Positions 1 through 10,460 of a stretch of 64,000 nt of DNA are shown here, piece after piece. The stretch comes from Agapanthus africanus (lineage: Eukaryota > Streptophyta > Magnoliopsida > Asparagales > Amaryllidaceae). The position numbers and the translations under genes are program-made. The DNA is taken from the NCBI GenBank assembly GCA_030015575.1, contig JASDDO010000001.1, positions 320,945,595 to 321,009,594 of the forward strand, read 5' to 3'. Each line of letters starts with the position of its first letter. The first letter of the stretch is position 1. The notes beneath the pieces were generated by a model, which was not told where the DNA came from, did not search any database, and worked only from the letters and a program-made list of their open reading frames with translations.

Positions 1-761
1 AATAAGCTTTTCTGGAGGGGGTCTTTGCATTTTGTTGTATCATGATGACTTAGCCTCCATTGACTTCTAGGATCATGATGGTTCATGATTGCTTAACTTT
101 TGTCATGGTGATGGTGATGGATTATGATGGTGGAGTATGATTTTGGTTGTGATGATTCTTGATCATCATCACACCTTTTCTCTCTCTCTCTCTCTTGCAT
201 TATGAGGGTCTCTCTTTTGTTTTTGGATACACACTCTCCTCTCTTGCTCTTGCTCATGCCATGGCCGGCCACATTGGGGTGGGCTGTCCAAATTTTTGGG
301 TGTGGGATTTGTTGTTCTTTTGATGCTCCAAAAATCCCCAAGTCCCTCTACATAGTTCTTGTATCATCCCTCCACCAAAATGGCACCTCTATAAACCCCA
401 TATGAGACTTGAGTACTACACATTCTACAGCAATCTTGGGCACGTCGACTAGCCAGCTTCGTGCCCGAGTTGCCTCGGTATTGAGGTGGGAGCCCGTAAA
501 AGATGCAGATGATGTGGTGCCCTTCCGGCAAGGAGGCGACGACCGGAGTTTCCGCAGGAGATCGGGACGACGACGAGAAGACCGGAGGACTCGGATCAGT
601 CGGTATATCTCTAACCCATCTTGTAGTTAGCTAGGACTAGTTAATGGTTCGATCCGGGTGTTTAGTGTGCGGTGGTGCCGGTTCAAGAAAAAATTAAAGT
701 TTATCACCGCTTCCGCATTTGGCTGTCGGATTGACGGCCGGGGCACCGCCGTGCACTTACA
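1..761 (+). repeat. A1 5' LTR, 3' part
   Basis: This is the last third of a 2.2 kb LTR. It ends in GTGCACTTACA directly before the primer-binding site. It holds a CT-rich microsatellite around 178-196 and a GC-rich end from about 690. Short open frames here recur identically in every LTR copy and are not genes. Confidence 0.93.
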
Positions 762-762
762 T

Positions 763-774
763 TGGTATCAGAGC
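763..774 (+). other. A1 primer-binding site, initiator-Met tRNA
   Basis: TGGTATCAGAGC lies one base after the LTR end. It is complementary to the 3' end of plant initiator methionine tRNA, the usual minus-strand primer of Copia elements. The same site occurs in A2 and C1. Confidence 0.92.
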
Positions 775-974
775 CTCGCCATTAACTTAGTCTAGCTTTG
801 TTTAATGTGTTTACATTTTCGATCGATCAAAATTCCAAAATCCGCGTTTTCTTCACATCAGTTTTTTGTTGAATTTTTTCTTGCTCGAAAAATTTTTCAG
901 GTTGCAGAAAAGTGATGTACTGGAAATTATAAGAACACTGTAGAAATTCGATACAGTGACTCCACAGTGGGATT

Positions 975-1015
975 GCGGAACCGCGGCCAAACACCCCTTT
1001 GGGCCGCGGTTCCGC
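975..1015 (+). promoter_or_regulatory. 14-bp GC-rich leader hairpin
   Basis: Arms GCGGAACCGCGGCC (975-988) and GGCCGCGGTTCCGC (1002-1015) are perfectly complementary around a 13-base loop, about 200 bases after the primer site. A2 has the same arms at 15260-15300. Retroelements often place dimerisation or packaging signals here; that role is inferred. Confidence 0.75.
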
Positions 1016-1954
1016 CGCACTCTGTTGAGATCGCTGCATCAAATTTCTGCTGTTGCTCTCTGGGTTGATTTTAGGGTTTTTGGAATATTATTTTTGGGCC
1101 CAGAATTTCTTGATGTGCTACAGTAGTACTTGGGGGCCCACTTGTTAAAATTTGATCGATCGGATATTTTAAACACATTATTTCACAGTATTTACATTAT
1201 ATCTGCGACCGTGAATGTCACTCGATCGGTAAATCCTGTCTAACTGCTATAGCCCGGTTAGACGGATTTGCGAACGTGACTTTCACTTTGATGTTCTGTG
1301 TATTGCTGTGATGTTGCGGATCGGTCGTGGGGATAGCCTGGATGCAATGCTAGTACAGTTTTTGTTGTATTATGTACATTTGATATTGCGGGGCGAGCGT
1401 CCGACATGTGGACTGCCGTCACTGCCTGTTTGTATTATTATTTTGGGGCACGGCCAGGTTGCGGTCGATGTACCCGTTGTATGTATATTTTACTTTCTGT
1501 ACTAGGATTGCCCCGCGGAGGGGTGCTCGGATAGCCGGGTTCTAGAGGGCAACAAGCCCGCATCTCATGGCATTGAGACGGAGGGGGCTTCACTCTAGGA
1601 TTGGCGGGCTATTCGCCGCACTCGTAGGGGGTACAGGTTGACCCAGGAGGGGTGCCCAAGTTACCGGATTCCGTGAAGTGCTGGGTGGTCCATTCACGTT
1701 GCTGAAGGGGGCTGCCTCGCTTCAGGTTTTGGCGGGTAACTTGCCGCGCTCATAGGGGTCTAGGATTTCATTGCACAGGTTATCCACACGACCAGGGGAA
1801 CGTCGGGTTTCAGTAGTGGCTCTGTGAAACCCGGGGATCCCAAATATCTGTATTGTTCTGTGATGCTGTACATTTCTGTGATGTTGCATTTTCTCACGCC
1901 TTGAGCGAATATAATATATTGGTATATATATTAGTAGATGTTGTATATGTTTTG

Positions 1955-2037
1955 CATCCGCGCTAGTCCAGTCCCCTCTCTGTCGTTAGTTAGCTAACCT
2001 AACGGGTAATGACGGGACCCAGTGACGAATGCGGATG
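1955..2037 (+). promoter_or_regulatory. Branched leader hairpin, CATCCGC/GCGGATG
   Basis: The outer arms CATCCGC (1955-1961) and GCGGATG (2031-2037) enclose an inner hairpin, CGTTAG (1984-1989) with CTAACG (1999-2004). A GTCCC/GGGAC pairing lies between them. The same layout is found in A2 (26012-26094), C1 (22545-22627, minus) and C2 (63572-63655, minus). Confidence 0.75.
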
Positions 2038-2183
2038 GCATATACGTACGTCAGTATATTTTCGTTCTTTGTGGTGTGATCAATTGATGGGACTGCGTTG
2101 ATTCGGATCAATGCAAGTTAAAACAAACCTAATCTGATGTTGTTGGAACACTTTTCAAAAAGCTGTTATTTGCAAAGACGTTC

Positions 2184-2457
2184 ACTTTTGTTTTGCACCG
2201 TGGTATTCAGTTGGAATATCCTGCTCCTCAGTCGACGAGGCAAGGGCCGAGATCCCTTCACCGGGAGTGACCCCTTGGACAAAAGTTTGCGTCAGGGCAA
2301 TAACTTCACTATGGCCGATTACTTTTGCTTTGCACCATGGTATTCAGTTGGAATATCCTGCACCTCATTCTACGGGGAAAGAGCCGATATCCCTTCACCG
2401 AGAGTGACCTCTTTAGCAACGGTTTTTGTTACTATATTTTCAAAAAGCTATCCGTTC
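2184..2457 (+). repeat. 137-bp direct duplication in A1 leader
   Basis: Two adjacent copies, starting at 2184 and 2321, share CTTTGCACC-like and GGAATATCCTGC segments and a TCCCTTCACCG segment. The duplication is also in A2 near 26235-26480, so it predates both insertions. Confidence 0.75.
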
Positions 2458-2551
2458 CTTCAACGATATCAAGTTCATTACGTTAAAGGTTTTCGTCAGA
2501 AACCATTCATAGCCCTCCATCATTTCAGCTAAATATTCGGTAGTATTCAAG

Positions 2552-2763
2552 CTATGTATTTTGACCTCACGCCAAGGCATAGTGTTTGGTAGCTGCCGGG
2601 TATTTATCTGTTGCATAGATAGATGCGTTGGTTTGGGACAGTCGTACTACTATTTTGGCCTACGTCAAGGGTATGTACGGGTGGATTCAAATTAACCTGG
2701 ACAATGATGGGTAGGACTTGACATGTGACTTATGATATTTTGACCTCACGCCAAGGTCATAAG
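2552..2763 (+). promoter_or_regulatory. Three-stem-loop leader array (A1 copy)
   Basis: Three hairpins lie in series. The first has CTATG (2552) with CATAG (2578). The second has CGTAC (2643) with GTACG (2675). The third has CTTATGA (2729) with TCATAAG (2757). Each encloses an inner arm pair of the form TTGRC and GYCAA. The order and loops match A2, C1 and C2. Confidence 0.75.
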
Positions 2764-3089
2764 AGCATGGGGCAAAAATCACATCGGGAGTTTCAAAAGA
2801 ACTGAAACTTGCCAGATATGCGCATACCTTCTGGAGTGTGATAGCATGAGCGGATTCCGTCACGTTATCATGCGATGATAGTTGGATCCCGATTCCCACT
2901 GATCAGTTAGTTTACTCCTCGGGTGACCCCGACTAATTCTTCTTTCAGGTTTGGAGGAGAATTTGACGGTACAGTGGGAGGTTTCCAGATTAGATAAATT
3001 GGTAACCATTCTGATCTAGGTTAGAGTGCACGCTGAGTGTTTCTTTTCTCTCTCTCTTTGGCAGCGACCATTGACACGACCCTAAGACT

Positions 3090-6000
3090 ATGACTCAGAG
3101 ACCAAAATTAACCGAACCTTCTTAAACATTGGCTTTTGGATTGTCAGAGTTGCAGACCTCATTGCCACTCCTACTTTTACCCTTTTCTCCAGGACTCCCC
3201 GTATTACTACGAACGTCCACTTCCATTGGACAAAACCATCGTATGGTTATATACGAACTCGAAGGGATTTATTCGAGGATGGTTTCAGGTTCTGGAGAAA
3301 ACGGATAGGACTATTCAGTTGTCTTTTCCTTTTACCTTTTCTCAGGTTGCGAGTACTCCTTGGTTTAGGAGATAGTACACCTATTACGCAAATTGGATAA
3401 GTCTTCTTCCAAACCATAGGCAGGTGCCGACCGGTAGGGAATGAAGAAAACCAATTAGCCTAACAGTGGTGTACAGAAGGTATTAAGTAAAAACATATCA
3501 AGGGATTAGTAAGAGGGCAAAGTAAATTGTGACTGCTATTCACGACCAAACCAAGTATTTCTTCGCCAATCCTAAATCACCTTTGTATTTCTCCAGGACA
3601 CTCCGTATCACTACGAAGATCCCAAGTTTATTGGATAATCCATCGTATGGTTATATACGAACTCGAAAGGAACTTGTTCCAGTTCGGGGATGGATCCTGG
3701 TTCAGGAGAAATAGGAATAAAGTTCATTCGGTTGTCTTTTATCTTCACCTTCTCTCGCATTGCGAGTGCTCCTAGGACTGGGACAGTACACCCATTATGC
3801 TTATTGGATAGTCTTCTTCCAAACCATAGGCTGGTGCCGAACGGTAGAGAAGGAAGAAAACCATTTGGCCTAAAGGGGTGCGCAGAAGGTAATGACTAAA
3901 GACATATAAAGGGATTTGGAGAGGTGGCAAAGAATTATACGGTTGCAATCGTGAATCTGGAAAAGGCATTACTAGGAATACCGGGATACCCCATCGAAAC
4001 ATTTCAATGTTTCAGCTTCGCTGTGTACTGTTAATGAAAACTGATTTCCCGATTAGATACTTACTCCAGGGTATGTATTTACCAAGTTTGATTCTCACAT
4101 CTGTATGGTTTTTCCGATGATGAGTGGGAGTGAGTTATTGGGAATTGGGTGATCATCCTCATTATATCGGGATTCGTTGTAATCGGTGATATTTGAGGAA
4201 GTCACCTCGGTTGTTTGCCGGTTGGCAAATATTTGGTTTTGAATATCCGCTGTTATGCACCAATTTCAAATTGATATATCTGTACGTCTATTTTCATAGA
4301 GTGAGATATATCTTTTTGAAATTATGTCTATGACATTTACCTATATCAGTGGATGGTTAGGTAAGGAGCATTAAAAAGCGGTGTAATTCTTCATAACCAA
4401 AGGTACAGTTTTCAACCTACAACACACAGGGAGTGAGTTTTTAGACTCAAGGGACTTATACAGAGTATTGTATGTTGTCCAGGGTCCATTAGGACAGAGG
4501 GGTTGGTCCTCGTACTATATTCGGTTTACTTGTGACTTCTCTAGTTTTTAGACAGGTGTTTCGTGGAAACACAGGGTCCGAATTTTGAGAAGTTATAGGT
4601 ATTTGAATAAAGTAGAGAACCAGGTGTAGCAAGTATCGGGATTCTTCAAAGTGATCGAAGATGTAAATACTTGTATATGGTATTCAGTTGATAGTAATGA
4701 TAAAGAGAACTTGCTTCTTTTTCAGGTTACTCATAATTGGAAGCATTCCTAAATTGAGTAACGCTGATCGTCCTCCTTCCATTTAGTCAACATGCACTGG
4801 AGATAGCTGCATGATTTGAATCTGGTTCATTTAAGATCAGTGCCTCTGGTTCTATATTTGATATAGAACAGTTCATATCTTAACGTTGTTAAGGTACGGG
4901 GAGTTGTCCGGCTTATGATTAAAACTAGACTCTGGATAACTCAAGGCACGTTTCTGTAATGGTTGTTTGTGGGTTGACGCAGGCTTTGACGAGGGTTGAT
5001 TTTCTACCATCTGGAAGATCAATAGTGATATTGTTCTGAACTCGCCACGGTTTTAAATAAAATGGATTTTTCAGAAAACAGTAGTGGGAGTATGGTAGAA
5101 CTGGAAGTGATTCCAGAACCACAAACGATTACTGAAGATTTGATAGGAACCTAAAGATTCAATCTGGTTTGACATTCCATTGGCCACTCCGCAGATATAG
5201 TGGGTAACCTCAGGCACCCGAGAGGTACTTCGGTATGCTCAAGGACGGTGGCAGGGAGGTTCTTGTTTACCCAGACTTGCCATTGCTGTTGTTCCAGACC
5301 GTGAGACCCGGCAGGAGGATGAGTATAGCGTCGTTCTAAACTAGCTTTAGAAGTGTACGTCTATATGACTCTGCCAGAGGGTTGTCGTAGTCAGTGGGAG
5401 CAGCGGAAGCATTGGTGGACAGGTGGCTTATGTCTATTTATAGACTAAAGCAGATATAGCGGAGATAGATCATCAATTTCTGATGTGATAGTCATAGGTT
5501 TGACTTCATCAGAATAGGGGATAGATCTGTTAAGAAGGTAGTAGGGTGTGATGTCCTGGTATTTGGATGACATACACAGAGTAGGAAGTGATATTCCTAT
5601 ACTGCGATCGGTTATACTTTGGTCGTCACACAGTGGTTTCTCCACACGGGACTTGGACATTATATCAGACATACTGGTTACTAGATCTATGGTTTTAGAT
5701 CTAGATTTGGGTGGTTTCCCAATCAGGGTACTTAGACAGCATTCTAAGAGTATTTAGAATGGATGACTCCTGGCACGGTAGTGTACCTGCAGGTGATGGA
5801 GTCATCCTCTCTAAAGGTGTCTTACAGACTAAAGGGGAGAGGGATGTGCATGATTGGCAGATCACTTGCTCAGGCAATTGAGTCAATCATGAGATGTCAA
5901 GTACCACACCAGATGTTGTTCTTGCACTAGATGCAATAAGTTGACATTGATCAAATCCGGGAGAAACAGTCGGAAGCAGTTTTAGAACATAAGTGGATGT

Positions 6001-6480
6001 TCTAGGGATATGATAACGACAGCCTCATTCGGGAGACAGTTATCATTCCAGGCTTCCAAGGTGACTTGGACGACAGGGTGGTCGTCAGAGTTATAGTTTT
6101 CCTTCTGATGAGGGGCAGTATTTTGGATAGGTGGTCCAAGGCAATACTGAGGGAGGCATGGCGCAGGATACTGATTAAGTTCAGTTAACGATACAGTCTA
6201 AGAAGTTTGGATTTGAAGTTCATTTATGAGCTAGGTCCCATCAGACATCCAGACACATTCTAAGACAGGTATTGCTCATTTCGGGAGATGGCTTTCTCCG
6301 CGAACATGAGATATAGAGAGACATAGAAAGAAACATCAAGGCGGATCCACTCACTGAGACTATTCCTCGAACGCAATAGTTTCGCAAACGGGATTTGTGA
6401 GACTGACAAGTAGAGGAGTTGGGTGTTCGGTATCACACAAGCTGTGAGTATGCGACATCGCAATAATTAGCCTTGAGTGC
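3090..6480 (+). pseudogene. Decayed Copia gag-pol of A1
   Basis: An ATG at 3090 follows a splice-acceptor-like tract, as in C1, but the frame stops after 11 codons. The first part is non-coding and includes a 405-bp tandem duplication. Recognisable pol begins near 5060, where a short in-frame stretch (VELEVIPEPQTITEDL) matches the C1 integrase-RT linker VELEEIPEPQAVTESL. At 5548-5620 WYLDDIHRVGSDIPIL matches the C1 RT site LYVDDILLIGNDVPML. At 6325-6400 a relic of the RNase H end (NIKADPLTETIPRTQ) matches NIADPFTKALPQIQ. Order and strand are those of Copia. Protease and the integrase core were not found, and many stops and deletions lie between the relics, so no enzyme can be made. Confidence 0.8.
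3187..3995 (+). repeat. Tandem duplication of about 405 bp in A1
   Basis: Copies start at the shared CTCCAGGAC at 3187 and 3591 and end in matching segments around AAACCATAGG (3411 and 3821). They have diverged by many substitutions and small indels. A2 has both copies (27242 and about 27644), so the duplication is a family trait. Confidence 0.75.
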
Positions 6481-6491
6481 AAGTGGGAGAT
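6481..6491 (+). other. A1 polypurine tract
   Basis: AAGTGGGAGAT lies immediately before the TGTTGG start of the 3' LTR. It would prime plus-strand DNA synthesis. C1 has the same tract on the minus strand at 17587-17597. Confidence 0.88.
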
Positions 6492-7567
6492 TGTTGGAGA
6501 TAGTGCCCTCAGAGTCAATTATTGGATCACAGGCACGTGATTGCAATGATTGAGGGAGGACCTGTCCCGGTAGGACAGTCTTACTCGAGATGATAGTATG
6601 CTATCTGGTTTATCTTTATCATCGTGTACTGCTTAGGTGACCTGACAGGTCGCTATTACACGTTGATAGAGCCCCTAGGATTCTTGCTTGACCACCAGCA
6701 GTATGAGGGCGATCATATAAGTGGGAGCTGGGGTCTATAAGCACATCCTTAAATGGTCCCTGGTCGTGGGAGTTTCGAGACAGGGTATCGATACTCCAGA
6801 GTAGACTACTGTATACAGTCGAGACCCCGACGAGGGGCGGTGGCCAGTCTCACAAGCCACTGGTGTCTGTTGGATCACCTAAGATGTATACAGGTGCTCA
6901 TTGGGTTATGAGTACACCGGACAGGACTCGCCGGGAACATGCTAGTTGGTCTTATACCAGACATCAGATAGCAGTTCCCAGGTGACATGTGTACTGGTTA
7001 GTTCATCGACCTGAGGATCGTCATTTTTCTCGTATGAGTTCAACTGTACTTTGATTACTACCCTACCACGCTCAAAGGAGACGTGCAAACAGGTTTTATT
7101 TGGGTACAGTCCCGAGCCACATGGAGGAAGTGAGCGTATCTTCAGGGGTTCGTCTCTCCCGGTATTGGGGGTGAGGTCGCGCTGTGTCTAGGAGAGCCAC
7201 TACACAAAGCCCTCGGCCGAGGCAGGAGATTTACTGGTAGGTATTCCAGTAGTATCTCAGGGTGTTCTGGGCTACACTCCGATACGACTTGTACCGCTTT
7301 TGGGGGTCTGACTTTTACCAACCCCCTAGACCCGCCATGTGATGCTCATAGACGAACGGACCGGACTGTACGGATATTGTCACTGACAGGCTCAGTAGGG
7401 TGTCAGGATGAGTTCGCTCATCGACGTCCCTTTTGGTCAATACCTGGTAGCCCGTTACGTATTGGCTTATACCTCTGACGTGCTAGTGGTTAAATCCACA
7501 ACCAAGGTGTTGACGTGTCTTTAGAGTCCCCCACATTCAGTTACTCAAGCTTTCGGGAGAAAAGCTG

Positions 7568-7730
7568 TAGAGGCCGTATGGAGATATGGTAAGGTCCGAT
7601 CAGATGCGTGCGGTATTGCACGGATCAGGATCGGACAGTTTGTACTAGAGGCCGTATGGATATATGGCAGGGTTCGATCAGATACGTGCGGTATTGCACG
7701 GATCAGGATCGGACGGATAATACTAGCCGG
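7568..7730 (+). repeat. Two 78-bp tandem units in A1 3' LTR, each a hairpin
   Basis: Units start at 7568 and 7646 with TAGAGGCCGTATGGA. Each contains nested inverted repeats, CGATC/GATCG outside and CGTGC/GCACG inside. Both A2 LTRs carry the pair (about 13885-14045 and 41177-41337). Confidence 0.8.
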
Positions 7731-7781
7731 TTTTGGTTTAAGCCGGATCCTAGTATAGTACAGTGTAGATTTTGTCTCATT

Positions 7782-7811
7782 GCATTTGTATTTCGGTCGG
7801 AATACAAATGC
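7782..7811 (+). promoter_or_regulatory. 13-bp hairpin in LTR
   Basis: Arms GCATTTGTATTTC (7782-7794) and GGAATACAAATGC (7799-7811) pair with a single T-G wobble around the four-base loop GGTC. The A2 3' LTR keeps it (from about 41389). The A2 5' LTR has one mismatch. Confidence 0.7.
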
Positions 7812-7942
7812 GGGTGTGTATGCACAGTAGCGGGGTTTTCCTGTAATTTATTACGGGACCAGTTTTCTGGAGTTGCCAGTTTGCTTTCCGTTTCGACCAT
7901 TTTCATTTGTATCGTTCATTGGCCGAAGATTGGTGGAGGAGG

Positions 7943-7968
7943 GCTTATTTGCAATTGTGCAAATAAGC
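7943..7968 (+). promoter_or_regulatory. 11-bp hairpin in LTR
   Basis: GCTTATTTGCA and TGCAAATAAGC are perfect complements around the loop ATTG. The A2 copies keep the stem with a terminal wobble. A transcription or RNA-processing role is only a guess. Confidence 0.65.
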
Positions 7969-8718
7969 TTTTCTGGAGGGGGTCTTTGCATTTTGTTGTA
8001 TCATGATGACTTAGCCTCCATTGACTTCTAGGATCATGATGGTTCATGATTGCTTATCTTTTGTCATGGTGATGGTCATGGATTATGATGGTGGAGTATG
8101 ATTTTGGTTATGATGATTCTTGATCATCATCACACCTTTTCTCTCTCTCTCTTGCATTATGAGGGTCTCTCTTTTGTTTTTGGATACACACTCTCCTCTC
8201 TTGCTCTTGCTCATGCCATGGCCGGCCACATTGGGGTGGGCTGTCCAAATTTTTGGGTGTGGGATTTGTTGTTCTTTTGATGCTCCAAAAATCCCCAAGT
8301 CCCTCTACATAGTTCTTGTATCATCCCTCCACCAAAATGGCACCTCCATAAATCCCATATGAGACTTGAGTACTACACATTCTACAGCAATCTTGGGCAC
8401 GTCGACTAGCCAGCTTCGTGCCCGAGTTGCCTCGGTATTGAGGTGGGAGCCCGTAAAAGATGCAGACGATGTGGTGCCCTTCCGGCAAGGAGGCGACGAC
8501 CGGAGTTTCCGCAGGAGATCGGGACGACGACGAGAAGACCGGAGGACTCGGATCAGTCGGTATATCTCTAACCCATCTTGTAGTTAGCTAGGACTAGTTA
8601 ATGGTTCGATCTGGGTGTTTAGTGTGCGGTGGTGCCGGTTCAAGAAAAAATTAAAGTTTATCACCGCTTCCGCATTTGGCTGTCGGATTGACGGCCGGGG
8701 CGCCGCCGTGCACTTACA

Positions 8719-10220
8719 AAACACACCAGGCCTGTAGCACGCACAAGGCAGTCTTCGGAATGCCATCACTCCGAATCCGCAGTAATGATGACCTGATCCC
8801 AAGCAAACTTAGAAAATGTCTCGCACTCTGGAGCTGATCGAAGCAATCGTCAATGCTAGGTGAAGGATACCTATCCGCACCGTAAGCCGGTTCAATTAAC
8901 GATTCGTCGATACACAACCTTAAACTGCCATCTTTCTCCACGACGAACAGAAATAGGAGCTTCCAAAAGCGAAACACTTAGACACACAAAACTCCCCAAA
9001 CCACAACTCTGCAGCTGATCCTTAAGCTCCAAGCTTCGCCGGCTCATCCGGAACAACGTCGGAAAAACTCTCGCACGAAAGGAACCCGGTCCAACAATCC
9101 TAACTGTGGCTCCGATATCACGAATAAACGCTAAGAATCCACAACATCTCCTCAGTAGCCGACTAGCGAAAAAGGCTGAATTCAAGCTGTGAGAGGCGGC
9201 ACAACTATCCACCTGCACAACAAGAACTGACCTGCCGGGAAAAACAAACTTGACTGTTTTCCTCACGGTAGTCCACAGACGCCTAGCACGTAGTTAACCA
9301 GTCCGTGCCCAGGAGAACGTCAAATCCAACTTCTCTAGAAGGATTAAAACGACGGACGAATCTCTATCTCCTATCCGATTGGCACACAACTGAAATACGT
9401 GTCGCGCAACAAAAGAATCGCTGACAGAAGTTAACACCACTCTGACTAATCTACCCAACCACGGTGCAAGCAAGAAAACAAACGAATACGTCAAAAGAAC
9501 ATATAAATCAAGGGTACCTGAAAACTCCACATTGGACGTCTGCGCGTCCCGATGAGTAGAAGCAAACTCCTGTGTCTGCCCTCTACTCGCAGCTGGATGA
9601 ACTCCTCTGGTAGACTGAGCCCTCTGAGCGAATCTTCCACATCCACGGCCTCTCTGAATACAACTCTGACGAGGTGCTAAGGAACAATCCCTGAAGAAGT
9701 GCTGAAGGCTCCCGCATCGGAAACATCCACGCGCTGACTGCTGACCATCCTGGGGATGAGAGCTGAACGACTGTCCTCGTCCTAAGCCTCTGCTACTCCC
9801 GCAGCGGCCACGAAATCTGTCTCGACGACCAAACCTCTGCCTCTGGGCTGGTACACTGGTACGAGTCCACCACTGTCCTGGAACTCTCTGAGCCTCTGGA
9901 ATATGCGCCTCGTCAACTAGAGCTGCAACCGCTGGTGCTATGTAAGTGACGAACTGCTGCATGCTGATCGTAAGGGACAGCTGAGTAACAGGGGTGACAA
10001 CCTCCTGTCGTAGCTCCCGAACGACATCAACCAAAGAACACATAGTCTGGCGGAAGTCTTGCATCTCTGCCAAAAGTCTATCCATAGTATAGATCGTAGG
10101 CTGATCCGTCTGCACCTGTGCAACTAGAGTGCCATCCTGGTCAGTACTCGTCTCACCCGAGCCAACTCGGACCTCGGCCCTCGCTGCATCACTCTGAGTC
10201 CCTATAGTCATCGGCGGCAA
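8719..10220 (-). pseudogene. G1 gag-protease-RT remnant
   Basis: Reading leftward from 10220, a 308-codon frame starts with a likely coiled-coil gag segment. It then has a zinc knuckle, CFRCGSLQHFFRDC, in CX2CX4HX4C form in an Arg/Gly/Gln-rich context. The globular gag domain that should lie between them is missing, so a deletion is likely. The end of this frame is a decayed protease: RIGDRD and a following hydrophobic stretch remain, but the catalytic D-S/T-G does not. A second frame (9266-8892) has a protease-RT linker relic. A third (8977-8714) has VEKDGSLRLCIDESL followed by RYPSPSIDDCFDQL, the start of gypsy RT. At least two frameshifts separate these. A1 breaks the RT. Confidence 0.85.
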
Positions 10221-10444
10221 GGCTATAAATAGATATAAGATAAGATTCGATAAGAATAAGAAAATCGAATCTTAAGGGTAGGAATCATCAAGGAAGGAAT
10301 TTCAAGCGAATTGTACTTAGGTCACTTAATGCGAAGTACCGCATCGTGGGTATGCTGCAGACATACACACACTACGTTACTCTGCTTAAGCTACCTACAC
10401 CATCATACTAAGGTCATCCTACACTCCGAAAGGTAAAACCTAAC

Positions 10445-10456
10445 GCTCTGATACCA
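10445..10456 (-). other. G1 primer-binding site, initiator-Met tRNA
   Basis: On the minus strand this reads TGGTATCAGAGC, four bases after the LTR end GTCGTGACA. That placement fixes the LTR boundary and the element's direction. Confidence 0.88.
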
Positions 10457-10460
10457 ACTT

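Larger units (their letters stand above)
775..3089 (+). other. A1 long untranslated leader
   Basis: About 2.3 kb separates the primer site from the former gag start and has no meaningful reading frame. It contains a 14-bp GC-rich hairpin (975-1015), a GC-rich stretch at 1505-1830 with several short inverted repeats, a branched hairpin (1955-2037), a 137-bp direct duplication (2184-2457) and three stem-loops (2552-2763). One of the short inverted repeats at 1505-1830 has arms GGGTTTCA and TGAAACCC. The leader ends in a pyrimidine tract and AG at 3064, then ATG at 3090. The same order of parts occurs in A2 and, in part, in C1 and C2. Confidence 0.8.
1..8718 (+). mobile_element. A1: non-autonomous Copia-derived LTR retrotransposon (left end cut by window)
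   Basis: The window opens inside the 5' LTR of this element. The first 761 bases match positions 7962-8718, which are the end of its own 3' LTR, with about nine substitutions and one 4-base (CT) difference. Between the LTRs lie an initiator-Met primer site, a long leader and a decayed Copia pol, about 5.73 kb in total, closed by a polypurine tract. The A2 copy has an internal region of almost the same length (5.73 kb once nested elements are removed), so this is a defined family and not random debris. No frame longer than 140 codons survives. The 3' target duplication would be the five bases after 8718 (aaaca); the left copy lies outside the window. A1 interrupts the reverse-transcriptase region of gypsy element G1. 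Confidence 0.93.
6492..8718 (+). repeat. A1 3' LTR
   Basis: A 2227-bp LTR starting TGTTGG and ending CTTACA. It includes two tandem 78-bp hairpin repeats (7568-7730), a 13-bp hairpin (7782-7811), an 11-bp hairpin (7943-7968) and CT-rich and ATG-rich stretches. Frames of up to 132 codons here are shared by all family LTRs, have no coding features and are chance. Confidence 0.93.

Noticed and set aside
388..395. TATA-box-like TATAAA in the A1 5' LTR
   Set aside because: The equivalent positions read CATAAA in the A1 3' LTR and CATGAA in A2, so it is not a conserved promoter element.
7608..8006. A 132-codon plus-strand frame, and similar frames at 14003-14323 and 41188-41616
   Set aside because: They fall wholly inside family-A LTRs, follow the tandem hairpin repeat and have no protein features; repeats copy the frame along with the LTR.
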